This document shows, piece by piece, positions 44,384-52,903 of a stretch of 64,000 nt of DNA. The stretch is from an uncultured Azohydromonas sp. GTDB lineage: Bacteria > Pseudomonadota > Gammaproteobacteria > Burkholderiales > Burkholderiaceae_C. The stretch spans positions 1 through 64,000 of the forward strand of contig NZ_CALAOH010000250.1 of NCBI RefSeq assembly GCF_937926365.1, read 5' to 3'. Each line of letters starts with the position of its first letter. The stretch's first letter is position 1. The position numbers and the translations under genes are program-made. A model generated the notes under the pieces. That model searched no databases and was not told the DNA's origin. It worked only from the letters and a program-made list of their open reading frames with translations.

Positions 44384-45199
44384 TCAGCTCTCGATCCAGG
44401 CCCGGCTGCCGCGCCCGATCGCATCCGCCAGGCGCCGCAGCGCCGGCACGAAGCGCTGCTGCAGATCACGCTCCGATACCGCGGCCTTCGGAAACACCAG
44501 GTTCAGCGCGGCCAGCAGCCGCTGGCCGGCATGCACCGGCACGGCCACGGCGGCAAAGTCCGCTTCCTGCAGCCATTCGCCCTCGTTGACGGCGTAACCA
44601 CGCTCCAGTGTCTGGGCGATCAGGCTCCGCACGTGAGCGGCGTCGCGTGCGAGTTCGCCCAGGCGGTCGCCACGGCGGCGCAGCAGCTCCAGCATGGCCT
44701 CGCGCTCGGCCTCGTCGGCAGCGGCCAGGTAGGCGCGGCCGATGGCCGTCTCCAGCAGCGGCATCTTCTCGCCGATCATGGCCCGGTGCTGGGACAGCGC
44801 GCTCCAGCGGTGGGTGGACTCGCGCACCACCATGAAACCCGCCTCGGCCGTGCCCAGGTCGCAAGGCCACACCAGCTCGCGCACGGCCGCCTGCATGGCC
44901 GGCGAGGCGATGCGCGCCACCCAGGCCTCGTCCTCGAAGCCCTCGCTCAGCCGCCGCACTTCGAAGGTCAGGTAGTACTGCCCCTCCTTCTCGCCCTGGC
45001 GCACGAAGCCTTGCGCGCGCAGCGTCTCCAGCAGCCGCTTGGTGGTGGTGCGGTCCAGCCCGCACAGCCGAGCCAGTTCACTGGTGCTGCCGATGCCCCC
45101 GGGCAGCCGGTTCAAGGCCCTGAGCACGGTCAGCCCGCGCGCGAGTCCGCGCACCTCCTTGTAGACGCCTTCGTCGCTGTCGCGGCTGGGTGCGGGCAT
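44384..45199 (-). CDS. mhpR: IclR-family regulator MhpR
   Basis: 271 residues. The winged HTH (about 20-80; LTVLRALNRLPGGIGSTSEL, then CGLDRTTTKRLLETLRAQGF) is followed by an IclR effector domain (about 90-260; AETAIGRAYLAAADE, RGYAVNEGEWLQEADFAAVA). In E. coli MhpR activates the mhp operon with 3-hydroxyphenylpropionate. The gene is divergent from mhpA and the gap holds a sequence that, from memory, equals the core of the E. coli MhpR operator, which supports the name strongly. Confidence 0.9.
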   Translation of the reverse strand: MPAPSRDSDEGVYKEVRGLARGLTVLRALNRLPGGIGSTSELARLCGLDRTTTKRLLETLRAQGFVRQGEKEGQYYLTFEVRRLSEGFEDEAWVARIASPAMQAAVRELVWPCDLGTAEAGFMVVRESTHRWSALSQHRAMIGEKMPLLETAIGRAYLAAADEAEREAMLELLRRRGDRLGELARDAAHVRSLIAQTLERGYAVNEGEWLQEADFAAVAVPVHAGQRLLAALNLVFPKAAVSERDLQQRFVPALRRLADAIGRGSRAWIES

Positions 45200-45214
45200 G
45201 GCAGGTCTTGGTCC

Positions 45215-45224
45215 GGGTTAACCC
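45215..45224. promoter_or_regulatory. GGGTTAACCC palindrome
   Basis: A perfect 10-base palindrome, 15 bases before the mhpR start on the minus strand. It could be a second regulator site controlling mhpR itself, or chance. Confidence 0.35.
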
Positions 45225-45233
45225 AGGCGCAAA

Positions 45234-45250
45234 CGTGCACCAGGTGCACG
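45234..45250. promoter_or_regulatory. MhpR operator
   Basis: CGTGCAC-CAG-GTGCACG: 7-base arms around 3 bases, a perfect inverted repeat. Read on the minus strand, its core GTGCAC-CTG-GTGCAC equals the MhpR binding core of E. coli as I remember it. It lies 79 bases before the mhpA GTG start and 35 bases before the mhpR ATG, a typical position for activation of mhpA. Confidence 0.8.
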
Positions 45251-45328
45251 CAGTTTACGCTTTGACCCAGCACAAGGACATTGCGGCCATCGCGGCACGA
45301 CGCCGCTCGGATCCCGAAGGAGACAGCC

Positions 45329-47116
45329 GTGTCCACCATCCCACACCGCCTCGATGCCGACGTGCTGATCGTCGGCGCCGGCCCGGTCGGGCTGACCATC
45401 GCCAACACCCTGGGCCTCTACGGCGTGCGGGTGCTGGTGGTGGAGAAGCTCGACCGCATCATCGACTATCCCCGCGCCATCGGCATCGATGACGAGTCGC
45501 TGCGCACGCTGCAGGCCACCGGCCTGGCCACCGAGGTGCAGGCGCACATCACGCCCGACCACGCCATGCGTTTCGTCACGGCCAGCGGCCGCTGCTTCGC
45601 CGACATCGATCCGCGCACCGACGAGTTCGGCTGGGCGCGCCGCAACGCCTTCATCCAGCCGCAGATCGACAACATCCTGTACCGGGGCCTGGCGCGCTTC
45701 TCGCACGTGCAGGTGCTGTTCGGCCACGAGGTCGATTCCTTCACGCAGGACGAGGCCGGCGTGACGCTGCAGCTCAAGGGTGCCGAGGCAACGCGGCAGG
45801 CGCGCGGCCGCTACCTCGTGGCCTGCGACGGCGGCAACAGCTTCATCCGCCGCAGCCTGAACGTGCCGTTCGAAGGCCGCACCAAGCCCAACCAGTGGAT
45901 CGTGGTGGACGTGCGCAACGACCCGTTGGGAACGCCCCATGTCTACATGCACTGCGACCCCGAGCGTCCCTACGTCTCCGCGGCACTGCCGCACGGCATC
46001 CGGCGCTTCGAGTTCATGGTGATGCCCGGCGAGACCGAGGAGGAGCTCTCCAGGCCCGAGAACATGGCGCGCCTCATGCGCAAGGTCGTGGCCGACCCTG
46101 ACAAGGTGGACTACATCCGCAAGCGCGTCTACACGCACAACGCCCGGCTGGCACAGACCTTCCGCGTGCAGCGCGTCCTGCTGGCGGGCGACGCCGCGCA
46201 CATCATGCCGGTGTGGCAGGGCCAGGGCTACAACAGCGGCCTGCGCGACGCCAGCAACCTGGCGTGGAAGCTGGCGCACGTGGTCAAGGGCCTGGCCAGC
46301 GACCGGCTGCTCGACAGCTACACCCAGGAGCGGCGCAGCCACGCGCGCTCGATGATCCATCTCTCGGAAGTTGCGGGCGACATCTTCGCGCCCGCCAGCC
46401 GCTGGGGCACGAAGTTGCGCGATGGCCTGACGCTGGCGCTCAACCGGCTGCCCTCGGCCAAGCGCTACATCGTCGAGATGCGCTTCAAGCCCATGCCGCG
46501 CTACCGGCAGGGTGCCGTGCTGACGAACGGCGCGGCCCCGCGCCACGGGTTGCTGGCGCGGATGCTGGAGCGCTCGGGCGGCTCGGCCCTGGGCCGGCTG
46601 CTCGGACTGATGGCCGAGAAGGAAGGCTCGCCGGTGCACCGCCTCGTCCACGGCCGGCAGAGCGACGAAGGCACCGCCGTGGGCCGCATGTTCATCCAGC
46701 CCCGCGTGCTGTGCGAGGACGGGCAGACGCGGCTGCTCGACGAGGTGGTCGGCCTGAACTTCGCCATCGTGGCCTGGGGTACCGACCCGACCTTCGGCAT
46801 GAGCGCGCAGGCGCGCGCTTTCTGGGAGCGGCTGGGTGCGCGTTTCATCACCGTCAAGCCCGCGGTGCAGATGGCGCACCGCGACGACCACCGCCGCGGT
46901 GTGATCAGCATCGGCGACCTGGGCAACCGGCTCAAGGCCTGGTTCGCGCAGCAGCCCAGCTCCGTGGTCTTCGTCCGCCCCGACCGCTTCGTGGCCGCGC
47001 TGTGCTCGCCGCAGGAGGTGGACGCCACCACGCGCGCACTGGCCGAGGTCATGGCCATGCCGCTGGCCGCGCAGGCCAGCGCCGCACCGGTGTTCGAGCT
47101 CGCGGAGGCCGCATGA
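45329..47116 (+). CDS. mhpA: 3-(3-hydroxyphenyl)propionate hydroxylase
   Basis: 595 residues, a class A flavin monooxygenase: FAD motif VLIVGAGPVGLTIANTLGLY, PRAIGIDDESLRTLQATGLA typical of MhpA, and the second FAD motif VLLAGDAAHIMPVWQGQGYN. It uses NADH and O2 to make 2,3-dihydroxyphenylpropionate. The GTG start at 45329 has an AAGGAGA site 6-7 bases upstream. Its stop overlaps mhpB (ATGA). The extra C-terminal thioredoxin-like region (about 490-590) is family-typical. Confidence 0.95.
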   Translation: MSTIPHRLDADVLIVGAGPVGLTIANTLGLYGVRVLVVEKLDRIIDYPRAIGIDDESLRTLQATGLATEVQAHITPDHAMRFVTASGRCFADIDPRTDEFGWARRNAFIQPQIDNILYRGLARFSHVQVLFGHEVDSFTQDEAGVTLQLKGAEATRQARGRYLVACDGGNSFIRRSLNVPFEGRTKPNQWIVVDVRNDPLGTPHVYMHCDPERPYVSAALPHGIRRFEFMVMPGETEEELSRPENMARLMRKVVADPDKVDYIRKRVYTHNARLAQTFRVQRVLLAGDAAHIMPVWQGQGYNSGLRDASNLAWKLAHVVKGLASDRLLDSYTQERRSHARSMIHLSEVAGDIFAPASRWGTKLRDGLTLALNRLPSAKRYIVEMRFKPMPRYRQGAVLTNGAAPRHGLLARMLERSGGSALGRLLGLMAEKEGSPVHRLVHGRQSDEGTAVGRMFIQPRVLCEDGQTRLLDEVVGLNFAIVAWGTDPTFGMSAQARAFWERLGARFITVKPAVQMAHRDDHRRGVISIGDLGNRLKAWFAQQPSSVVFVRPDRFVAALCSPQEVDATTRALAEVMAMPLAAQASAAPVFELAEAA

Positions 47117-48063
47117 GCATGGAACGCGCATTCCTGGGCATGTCCCATTCGCCGCTGATGGGGCTCAACCCCGTGGCGGCGCCGGTCGAGGCCGCGCTGC
47201 TGGGCGCCATCGCGCAGGCCCGAGAGCAGGTGCAGGCCTTCAAGCCGGAGCTCGTGGTGCTGGTGGCCCCCGATCACTACAACGGCTTCTTCAACGAGCT
47301 GATGCCGCCGTTGTGCATCGGCACGGCCGCCTGCTCGGTGGGCGACTACCTCACGCCGCCCGGCGAGCTGCACGTGGACGGCGACACGGCGCTGGCGATG
47401 GCCCAGCGGCTGATGGACGAGGACTTCGACATCGCCATCTCGCGCCGCATGGTGGTGGACCACGGCTTTGCGCAGGCGCTGCAACTGCTGTGGGGCAGCC
47501 TGGACACGCCGCCGGTGGTGCCGATCTTCCTCAACGCGGTGGCACAGCCGGGCATCCCGCGCCTGCGCCGCTGCCGCCAGCTTGGCGCGGCCATCGGCCG
47601 TTTCCTGGACAACGTCCCGCAGCGCACGCTGCTCATCGGCTCGGGCGGCCTTTCGCACGAGCCGCCGGTGCCCACGCTGGCGCACCCGGACCCGGCCGTG
47701 CGCGAGCGCATCACCTTCCGCCGCGAGCCCACGCCGTCCGAGCGCGACGCCAAGACCCAGCGCGTGATGGCCGCGGGCCGCGCGCTGGCCGCCGGCGACC
47801 CGGCCATGAAGCCGCTCAACCCGGCCTGGGATGCGCGCTGGATGGATGCGCTGGAAACGGGCGGCGCCGCGCTCGACGCGCTGTGCGCGCTGAGCGAGGA
47901 CAGCATCGAGCGCGAGGCCGGCCTCTCGGCCCACGAGTCCAAGAGCTGGCTGGTGGCGCGCAGCGCGCTGCCTGCCGGCCGCTCGCCGCGCTGCACCCTG
48001 CGCCACTACCAGGCCATTCCCGAATACATCGCCGGCTTCGGGCTGCTGTGCCTGCAGGCCTGA
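47113..48063 (+). CDS. mhpB: 2,3-dihydroxyphenylpropionate 1,2-dioxygenase
   Basis: 316 residues of the LigB-type extradiol family. MSHSPLMGLN, LVAPDHYNGFF, VVDHGFAQALQLLWG and GSGGLSHEPPVPTLAHPD contain the His ligands and acid-base His residues. It opens the catechol ring next to the side chain using Fe2+ and O2. The ATG overlaps the mhpA stop. Confidence 0.95.
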   Translation: MSMERAFLGMSHSPLMGLNPVAAPVEAALLGAIAQAREQVQAFKPELVVLVAPDHYNGFFNELMPPLCIGTAACSVGDYLTPPGELHVDGDTALAMAQRLMDEDFDIAISRRMVVDHGFAQALQLLWGSLDTPPVVPIFLNAVAQPGIPRLRRCRQLGAAIGRFLDNVPQRTLLIGSGGLSHEPPVPTLAHPDPAVRERITFRREPTPSERDAKTQRVMAAGRALAAGDPAMKPLNPAWDARWMDALETGGAALDALCALSEDSIEREAGLSAHESKSWLVARSALPAGRSPRCTLRHYQAIPEYIAGFGLLCLQA

Positions 48064-48081
48064 ACCCACCCTGGAGACAAC

Positions 48082-48870
48082 ATGAATCCCCGCATCACCG
48101 AATGGGCGCAGCGACTGCGCCAGGCCGAGGCCCAGCGCGAGCCCGTGGAGCCGCTGCGCGACGAGATCGGCTCCGACCCCGACGGCCGCATCGCCTACGC
48201 CATCCAGCAAGCCAATGTGGAGCATGCGCTGGCGCAGGGCCGGCGCATCGTCGGCCGCAAGATCGGCCTGACCTCGCCCGCCGTGCAGCAGCAGCTGGGC
48301 GTGGACCAGCCCGACTTCGGCGCCCTCTTCGCCGACATGCTCTACGGCGACGACGAGGAGGTGCCGCTGTCGCGCACGCTGCAGCCCAAGGTCGAAGCCG
48401 AGGTGGCGCTGGTGCTCTCGCGCGACCTGCCCGCGGCCGACACCACGCTGGTCGAGCTGATCAACGCCACGGCCTACGTGCTGCCGGCCATCGAGATCGT
48501 GGGCAGCCGCATCGCGCGCTGGAACATCCGCTTCACCGACACCGTCGCCGACAACGCCTCCAGCGGCCTGGTGGTGCTGGGCGGCGTGCCCACGAAGCTC
48601 GACGGCCTGGACCTCAAGCTGTGCGCGATGTCGATGACGCGCGGCGAGGAGACGGTTTCCAGCGGCAGCGGCGCGGCCTGCCTGGGGCATCCGCTCAATG
48701 CCGCCGTCTGGCTGGCGCGCAAGCTCGCCGCGCTGGGACAGCCGCTGCGTGCCGGGGACCTCGTGCTCACCGGGGCGCTGGGGCCCATGGTCGCCGTGCA
48801 GCCGGGCGACCGCTTCGAGGCCCGCATCGAAGGCGTGGGCAGCGTGCGTGCGCGCTTTTCCGCGGCCTGA
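48082..48870 (+). CDS. mhpD: 2-keto-4-pentenoate hydratase
   Basis: 262 residues, MhpD/DmpE family: GRRIVGRKIGLTSPAVQQQL, QPDFGALFADMLYGDDEEV, KVEAEVALVLSRDLP and YVLPAIEIVGSRIARW. It adds water to 2-hydroxypenta-2,4-dienoate to give 4-hydroxy-2-oxovalerate. It starts 18 bases after mhpB with a TGGAGA site. Confidence 0.95.
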   Translation: MNPRITEWAQRLRQAEAQREPVEPLRDEIGSDPDGRIAYAIQQANVEHALAQGRRIVGRKIGLTSPAVQQQLGVDQPDFGALFADMLYGDDEEVPLSRTLQPKVEAEVALVLSRDLPAADTTLVELINATAYVLPAIEIVGSRIARWNIRFTDTVADNASSGLVVLGGVPTKLDGLDLKLCAMSMTRGEETVSSGSGAACLGHPLNAAVWLARKLAALGQPLRAGDLVLTGALGPMVAVQPGDRFEARIEGVGSVRARFSAA

Positions 48871-48900
48871 CATGCCTTCAGATCCCCCAAAGGATTCGCC

Positions 48901-49884
48901 ATGAACATCACCCGTCGCTTCACCCTGGGCGCGCTGGCCGCGGCCGCGGCCGCTGCCCTGTCGCTGGCCGGTGCGGCCGTCGCCCAGGATTTCCCCAGCA
49001 AACCCGTCACGCTGGTCGTGCCCTTCCCGCCCGGCGGCGTCACGGACCAGATCGCCCGCGTGCTGGCCGGCAAGCTGCAGGAGGACCTGCGCCAGACCGT
49101 GATCGTGGACAACAAGCCCGGCGCCGGTGGCCAGATCGCCGCGCAGGCCGTCAAGAGCGCGCCCGCCGACGGGCACACGCTCTTCGTCGCCGCCACGGAG
49201 ATGTTCGCGATCAACCCCACGCTGTTCCGCAAGTTCAGCTACGACCCGCTCAAGGACTTCCATCCCGTCACGGCGCTGATCTCCTCGCCGCTGGTGCTGG
49301 TGGTGCCCAAGAACAGCCCGGTCAACTCGGTGGCCGACCTGGTGGCCGCCAGCAAGAGCAACGGCGGCTTGAACTTCGCCTCGCAGGGCGTGGGCTCCAT
49401 CGGCCACCTGCTGGGCGAGCTCTACCGCAGCCGCACCAGCGGCGCGTTCCATCACGTCGCCTACAAGGGCTCGGCGCCGGCGCTGCAGGACCTGATGGGC
49501 GGCCAGGTGGACCTGATGTTCGACCCCGTCATCACCACCGCGCCGCTGATCCAGGGCGGCAAGCTCAAACCCTTGGCCATCGCCGCGACCAGGCGCGCGG
49601 CGCAACTGCCCGAGGTACGCACGCTGGAGGAACTGGGCACCGCGGGCGTGGACGCCAGCGTGTGGTTCGGCGCCGTGGTCAAGGCGGGCACGCCGGCACC
49701 GGCCGTTGCCCGGCTCAACGAGTCGCTGACCAAGGCGCTGCGCAGCCCGGACGTGGTCAAGCGCTTCAGCGACCAGGGCCTGCAGCCCATGCCGATGAGC
49801 CCGGAGGCCTTCGGCGACTTCATGAAGAAAGAGATCACGCGCTGGAGCGCGCTGGTCAAGACGAGCGGCGCATCCGTCGAATGA
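48901..49884 (+). CDS. Bug-family (TctC-like) periplasmic solute receptor, inside the mhp operon
   Basis: 327 residues with a signal peptide (about 1-29, ending AVAQ). The Bug fold follows: VTLVVPFPPGGVTDQIARVL, VIVDNKPGAGGQIAAQAVKS, FHHVAYKGSAPALQDLMGGQ. It binds carboxylates for tripartite tricarboxylate transporters. No TctA/TctB membrane genes are in the window. Its place between mhpD and mhpF suggests capture of a phenylpropanoid acid. Confidence 0.9.
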   Translation: MNITRRFTLGALAAAAAAALSLAGAAVAQDFPSKPVTLVVPFPPGGVTDQIARVLAGKLQEDLRQTVIVDNKPGAGGQIAAQAVKSAPADGHTLFVAATEMFAINPTLFRKFSYDPLKDFHPVTALISSPLVLVVPKNSPVNSVADLVAASKSNGGLNFASQGVGSIGHLLGELYRSRTSGAFHHVAYKGSAPALQDLMGGQVDLMFDPVITTAPLIQGGKLKPLAIAATRRAAQLPEVRTLEELGTAGVDASVWFGAVVKAGTPAPAVARLNESLTKALRSPDVVKRFSDQGLQPMPMSPEAFGDFMKKEITRWSALVKTSGASVE

Positions 49885-49895
49885 GGAACCCACCC

Positions 49896-50840
49896 ATGAG
49901 CAGCACCAAACTCAAGGCCGCCATCATCGGCAGCGGCAACATCGGCACGGATCTGATGATCAAGATCCTGCGCCACGGCAAGCACATCGAGATGGGCGCC
50001 ATGGTCGGCATCGACCCGGCCTCCGACGGCCTGGCACGTGCTCAACGCCTGGGCGTGGCGACCACGCACGAGGGCGTGGAAGGCCTGGCGCGGTTGCCGG
50101 TGTTCGAGGACATCGACATCGTGTTCGACGCCACCTCCGCCGGCGCGCACGTGAAGAACGACGCCTTCCTGCGGGCCCTGAAACCCGGCATCCGCATGGT
50201 GGACCTCACGCCCGCGGCCATCGGCCCGTACTGCATTCCCGTGGTCAACGGCGAGCAGCACCTGGACGCGCATAACCTGAACATGGTCACCTGCGGCGGC
50301 CAGGCCACCATCCCGATGGTGGCGGCGGTGAGCCGCGTGGCCAAGGTGCACTACGGCGAGATCGTGGCCTCCATCTCCAGCAAGAGCGCGGGCCCGGGCA
50401 CGCGCGCCAACATCGACGAGTTCACCGAGACGACCTCCAAGGCCATCGAGGCCGTCGGGGGTGCCGCCAAGGGCAAGGCCATCATCGTGCTCAACCCGGC
50501 CGAGCCGCCGCTGATGATGCGCGACACGGTCTACACGCTCTCCGACTTCGCCGACGAGGACGCGATTGCCGCCTCGGTGGAGCGCATGGCCGCCGACGTG
50601 CAGGCCTACGTGCCGGGCTACCGGCTCAAGCAGCGCGTGCAGTTCGACCGCATCGAGCAGCCCATCCTGATCCCGGGCGTGGGACGCATCGCGGGCCTGA
50701 AAACCAGCATCTTCCTGGAGGTCGAAGGCGCCGCGCACTACCTGCCCGCCTACGCCGGCAACCTCGACATCATGACCAGCGCCGCGCTGCGCACCGCCGA
50801 GAGCATGGCGGCCAAGCTGCTGCAGCCGCTCACGGCCTGA
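49896..50840 (+). CDS. mhpF: Acetaldehyde dehydrogenase (acylating)
   Basis: 314 residues: NAD motif KAAIIGSGNIGTDLMIKILR, DIDIVFDATSAGAHVKND, and active-site Cys in LNMVTCGGQATIPMVAAVSR. It turns acetaldehyde from the aldolase into acetyl-CoA and pairs with MhpE in a channelling complex. It precedes mhpE by 14 bases. Confidence 0.96.
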   Translation: MSSTKLKAAIIGSGNIGTDLMIKILRHGKHIEMGAMVGIDPASDGLARAQRLGVATTHEGVEGLARLPVFEDIDIVFDATSAGAHVKNDAFLRALKPGIRMVDLTPAAIGPYCIPVVNGEQHLDAHNLNMVTCGGQATIPMVAAVSRVAKVHYGEIVASISSKSAGPGTRANIDEFTETTSKAIEAVGGAAKGKAIIVLNPAEPPLMMRDTVYTLSDFADEDAIAASVERMAADVQAYVPGYRLKQRVQFDRIEQPILIPGVGRIAGLKTSIFLEVEGAAHYLPAYAGNLDIMTSAALRTAESMAAKLLQPLTA

Positions 50841-50854
50841 AGGAGACCAACACC

Positions 50855-51898
50855 ATGAACGGCAAGAAGCTCTACATCTCCGACGTGACGCTGCGCGACG
50901 GCAGCCACGCCATCCGCCACCAGTACAGCGTGGCGCAGGCCGCGCAGATCGCCAAGGCGCTCGATGACGCCAAGGTGGACTCCATCGAGGTCGCCCATGG
51001 CGACGGGCTGCAAGGCGGCAGCTTCAACTACGGCTTCGGCGCCCATACGGACCTGGAATGGATCGAGGCCGTGGCGAGTGTCGTCAAGCACGCGAAGATC
51101 GCCACGCTGCTGCTGCCGGGCATCGGCACCGTGCACGACCTCAAAGCCGCGTTTGACGCCGGCGCGCGCGTCGTGCGCGTGGCCACGCACTGCACCGAGG
51201 CCGACATCTCGAAGCAGCACATCGAGTACGCCCGCCACCTGGGCATGGAGGCCGTGGGCTTCCTGATGATGAGCCACATGACCACGCCGCAGAAGCTCGC
51301 GGAGCAGGCCAAGCTCATGGAGAGCTACGGCGCCACCTGCTGCTACGTCGTGGACTCCGGCGGCGCCTTGGGCATGCAGGACGTGCGCGAGCGCTTCCGC
51401 GCCTTCAAGGACGTCTTGAAGCCCGAGACGCAGACGGGCATGCACGCGCACCACAACCTGAGCCTGGGCGTGGCCAACTCCATCGTCGCGGTGGAGGAAG
51501 GGTGCGACCGCATCGACGCCAGCCTGGCCGGCATGGGCGCTGGCGCGGGCAACGCGCCGCTGGAGGTGTTCATCGCCGCGGCGGAGCGCCTGGGCTGGAA
51601 CCACGGCACGGACCTGATGCGGCTGATGGACGCGGCCGACGACATCGTGCGCCCGTTGCAGGACCGGCCGGTGCGCGTGGACCGCGAGACCCTGGCCCTG
51701 GGTTATGCCGGCGTGTACTCCAGCTTCCTGCGCCACTCGGAAGCCGCCGCGAAGAAGTACGGCATCAGCACCGTGGACATCCTGGTCGAGCTGGGCCGCC
51801 GGCGCATGGTCGGCGGGCAGGAGGACATGATCGTGGACGTGGCGCTGGACCTGCTCAAGAGACGGGACGAGGAGCGCACCACCGCGCAAGCCGCCTAA
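50855..51898 (+). CDS. mhpE: 4-hydroxy-2-oxovalerate aldolase
   Basis: 347 residues, DmpG/MhpE family: catalytic YISDVTLRDGSHAIRHQYSV, then VGFLMMSHMTTPQKLAEQAK and the metal ligands in TGMHAHHNLSLGVANSI. It splits 4-hydroxy-2-oxovalerate to pyruvate and acetaldehyde. An AAGGAGA site precedes the ATG. Confidence 0.96.
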   Translation: MNGKKLYISDVTLRDGSHAIRHQYSVAQAAQIAKALDDAKVDSIEVAHGDGLQGGSFNYGFGAHTDLEWIEAVASVVKHAKIATLLLPGIGTVHDLKAAFDAGARVVRVATHCTEADISKQHIEYARHLGMEAVGFLMMSHMTTPQKLAEQAKLMESYGATCCYVVDSGGALGMQDVRERFRAFKDVLKPETQTGMHAHHNLSLGVANSIVAVEEGCDRIDASLAGMGAGAGNAPLEVFIAAAERLGWNHGTDLMRLMDAADDIVRPLQDRPVRVDRETLALGYAGVYSSFLRHSEAAAKKYGISTVDILVELGRRRMVGGQEDMIVDVALDLLKRRDEERTTAQAA

Positions 51899-51932
51899 TG
51901 GCTTCCCCTATCCACGTTTTGAAAGACACGCC

Positions 51933-52796
51933 ATGAGCAACACCACCCTCACCGAGGCCTCCACCAGCCGTTTCGTCCGCATCCAGGAAGGCGACCTGGC
52001 GCTGCAGCTCCACTACAACGACTGCGGCAGCGGCGACGAGACCGTCGTCATGCTGCACGGCTCGGGCCCCGGCGCCAGCGGCTGGGCCAACTTCAACCGC
52101 AACATCGAGCCGCTGGTGGCGGCCGGCTACCGCGTCATCCTCATGGACTGCCCGGGCTGGAGCAAGAGCGACCCCATCGTGTGCACCGGCTCGCGCTCCG
52201 AGCTCAACGCCCGCGCCCTCAAGGGCCTGATGGACGCCATCGGGCTGGACAAGGCGCACCTGATCGGCAACTCCATGGGCGGGCACAGCGCCGTGGCCTT
52301 CGCGCTGGCCAACCCTGAGCGGGTAGGGAAACTCATCCTCATGGGCGGCGGCACCGGCGGCGTGAGCTCCTTCGTGCCCATGCCCACCGAGGGCATCAAG
52401 CTCATCGGGGCGCTGTACCGCCAGCCCACCATCGAGAACCTCAAGCGCATGATGAGCGTGTTCGTGTATGACACGAGCAGCCTCACGGAAGAGCTGTTCC
52501 AGGCCCGCCTGGACAACATGCTCACGCGCCGCGACCACCTGGAGAACTTCGTCAAGAGCGCCGAGGCGAATCCGAAGCAGTTCCCCGACGTGGGCCACCG
52601 GCTGGGCGAGATCAAGGCGCCTGCGCTGGTGATCTGGGGCCGCGACGACCGCTTCGTGCCGCTGGACACGGGCCTGCGCCTGGTGGCGGGGCTGCAGAAC
52701 GCCGAGCTGCACGTCTTCAGCCGCTGCGGCCACTGGGCGCAGTGGGAGCATGCTGACAAGTTCAACCGCATGGTGCTGGACTTCCTGGCGCACTGA
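51933..52796 (+). CDS. mhpC: 2-hydroxy-6-oxonona-2,4-dienedioate hydrolase
   Basis: 287 residues, alpha/beta-hydrolase: oxyanion loop LHGSGPGASGWANFNRNIEP, nucleophile Ser in LIGNSMGGHSAVAFALANPE, Asp in VIWGRDDRFVPLDTGLRL, and His in FSRCGHWAQWEHADKFNRM. It cleaves the ring-fission product to the dienoate and succinate. In E. coli this gene is third; here it comes after mhpE. Confidence 0.95.
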   Translation: MSNTTLTEASTSRFVRIQEGDLALQLHYNDCGSGDETVVMLHGSGPGASGWANFNRNIEPLVAAGYRVILMDCPGWSKSDPIVCTGSRSELNARALKGLMDAIGLDKAHLIGNSMGGHSAVAFALANPERVGKLILMGGGTGGVSSFVPMPTEGIKLIGALYRQPTIENLKRMMSVFVYDTSSLTEELFQARLDNMLTRRDHLENFVKSAEANPKQFPDVGHRLGEIKAPALVIWGRDDRFVPLDTGLRLVAGLQNAELHVFSRCGHWAQWEHADKFNRMVLDFLAH

Positions 52797-52903
52797 ACGG
52801 CAGCGAGTCACACTGCGCCTTTCCCTTCAATTCGCAAGTGCCATCGCGCCCAGGCCCTCCCTGGCAGCGATGGCGCTGTCGTCGTTTTGCAGCAAACACG
52901 CCC

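Noticed and set aside
46501..49893. Very long minus-strand open frame (over 1100 codons)
   Set aside because: Antisense to mhpA, mhpB, mhpD and the Bug gene, all with firm family motifs; His/Ala/Gly-rich shadow of high-GC coding DNA.
47313..49900. Plus-strand extension of the mhpF frame upstream of 49896
   Set aside because: Out of frame with mhpB, mhpD and the Bug gene and Arg/Gly-rich; the true mhpF start at 49896 is supported by its NAD motif.
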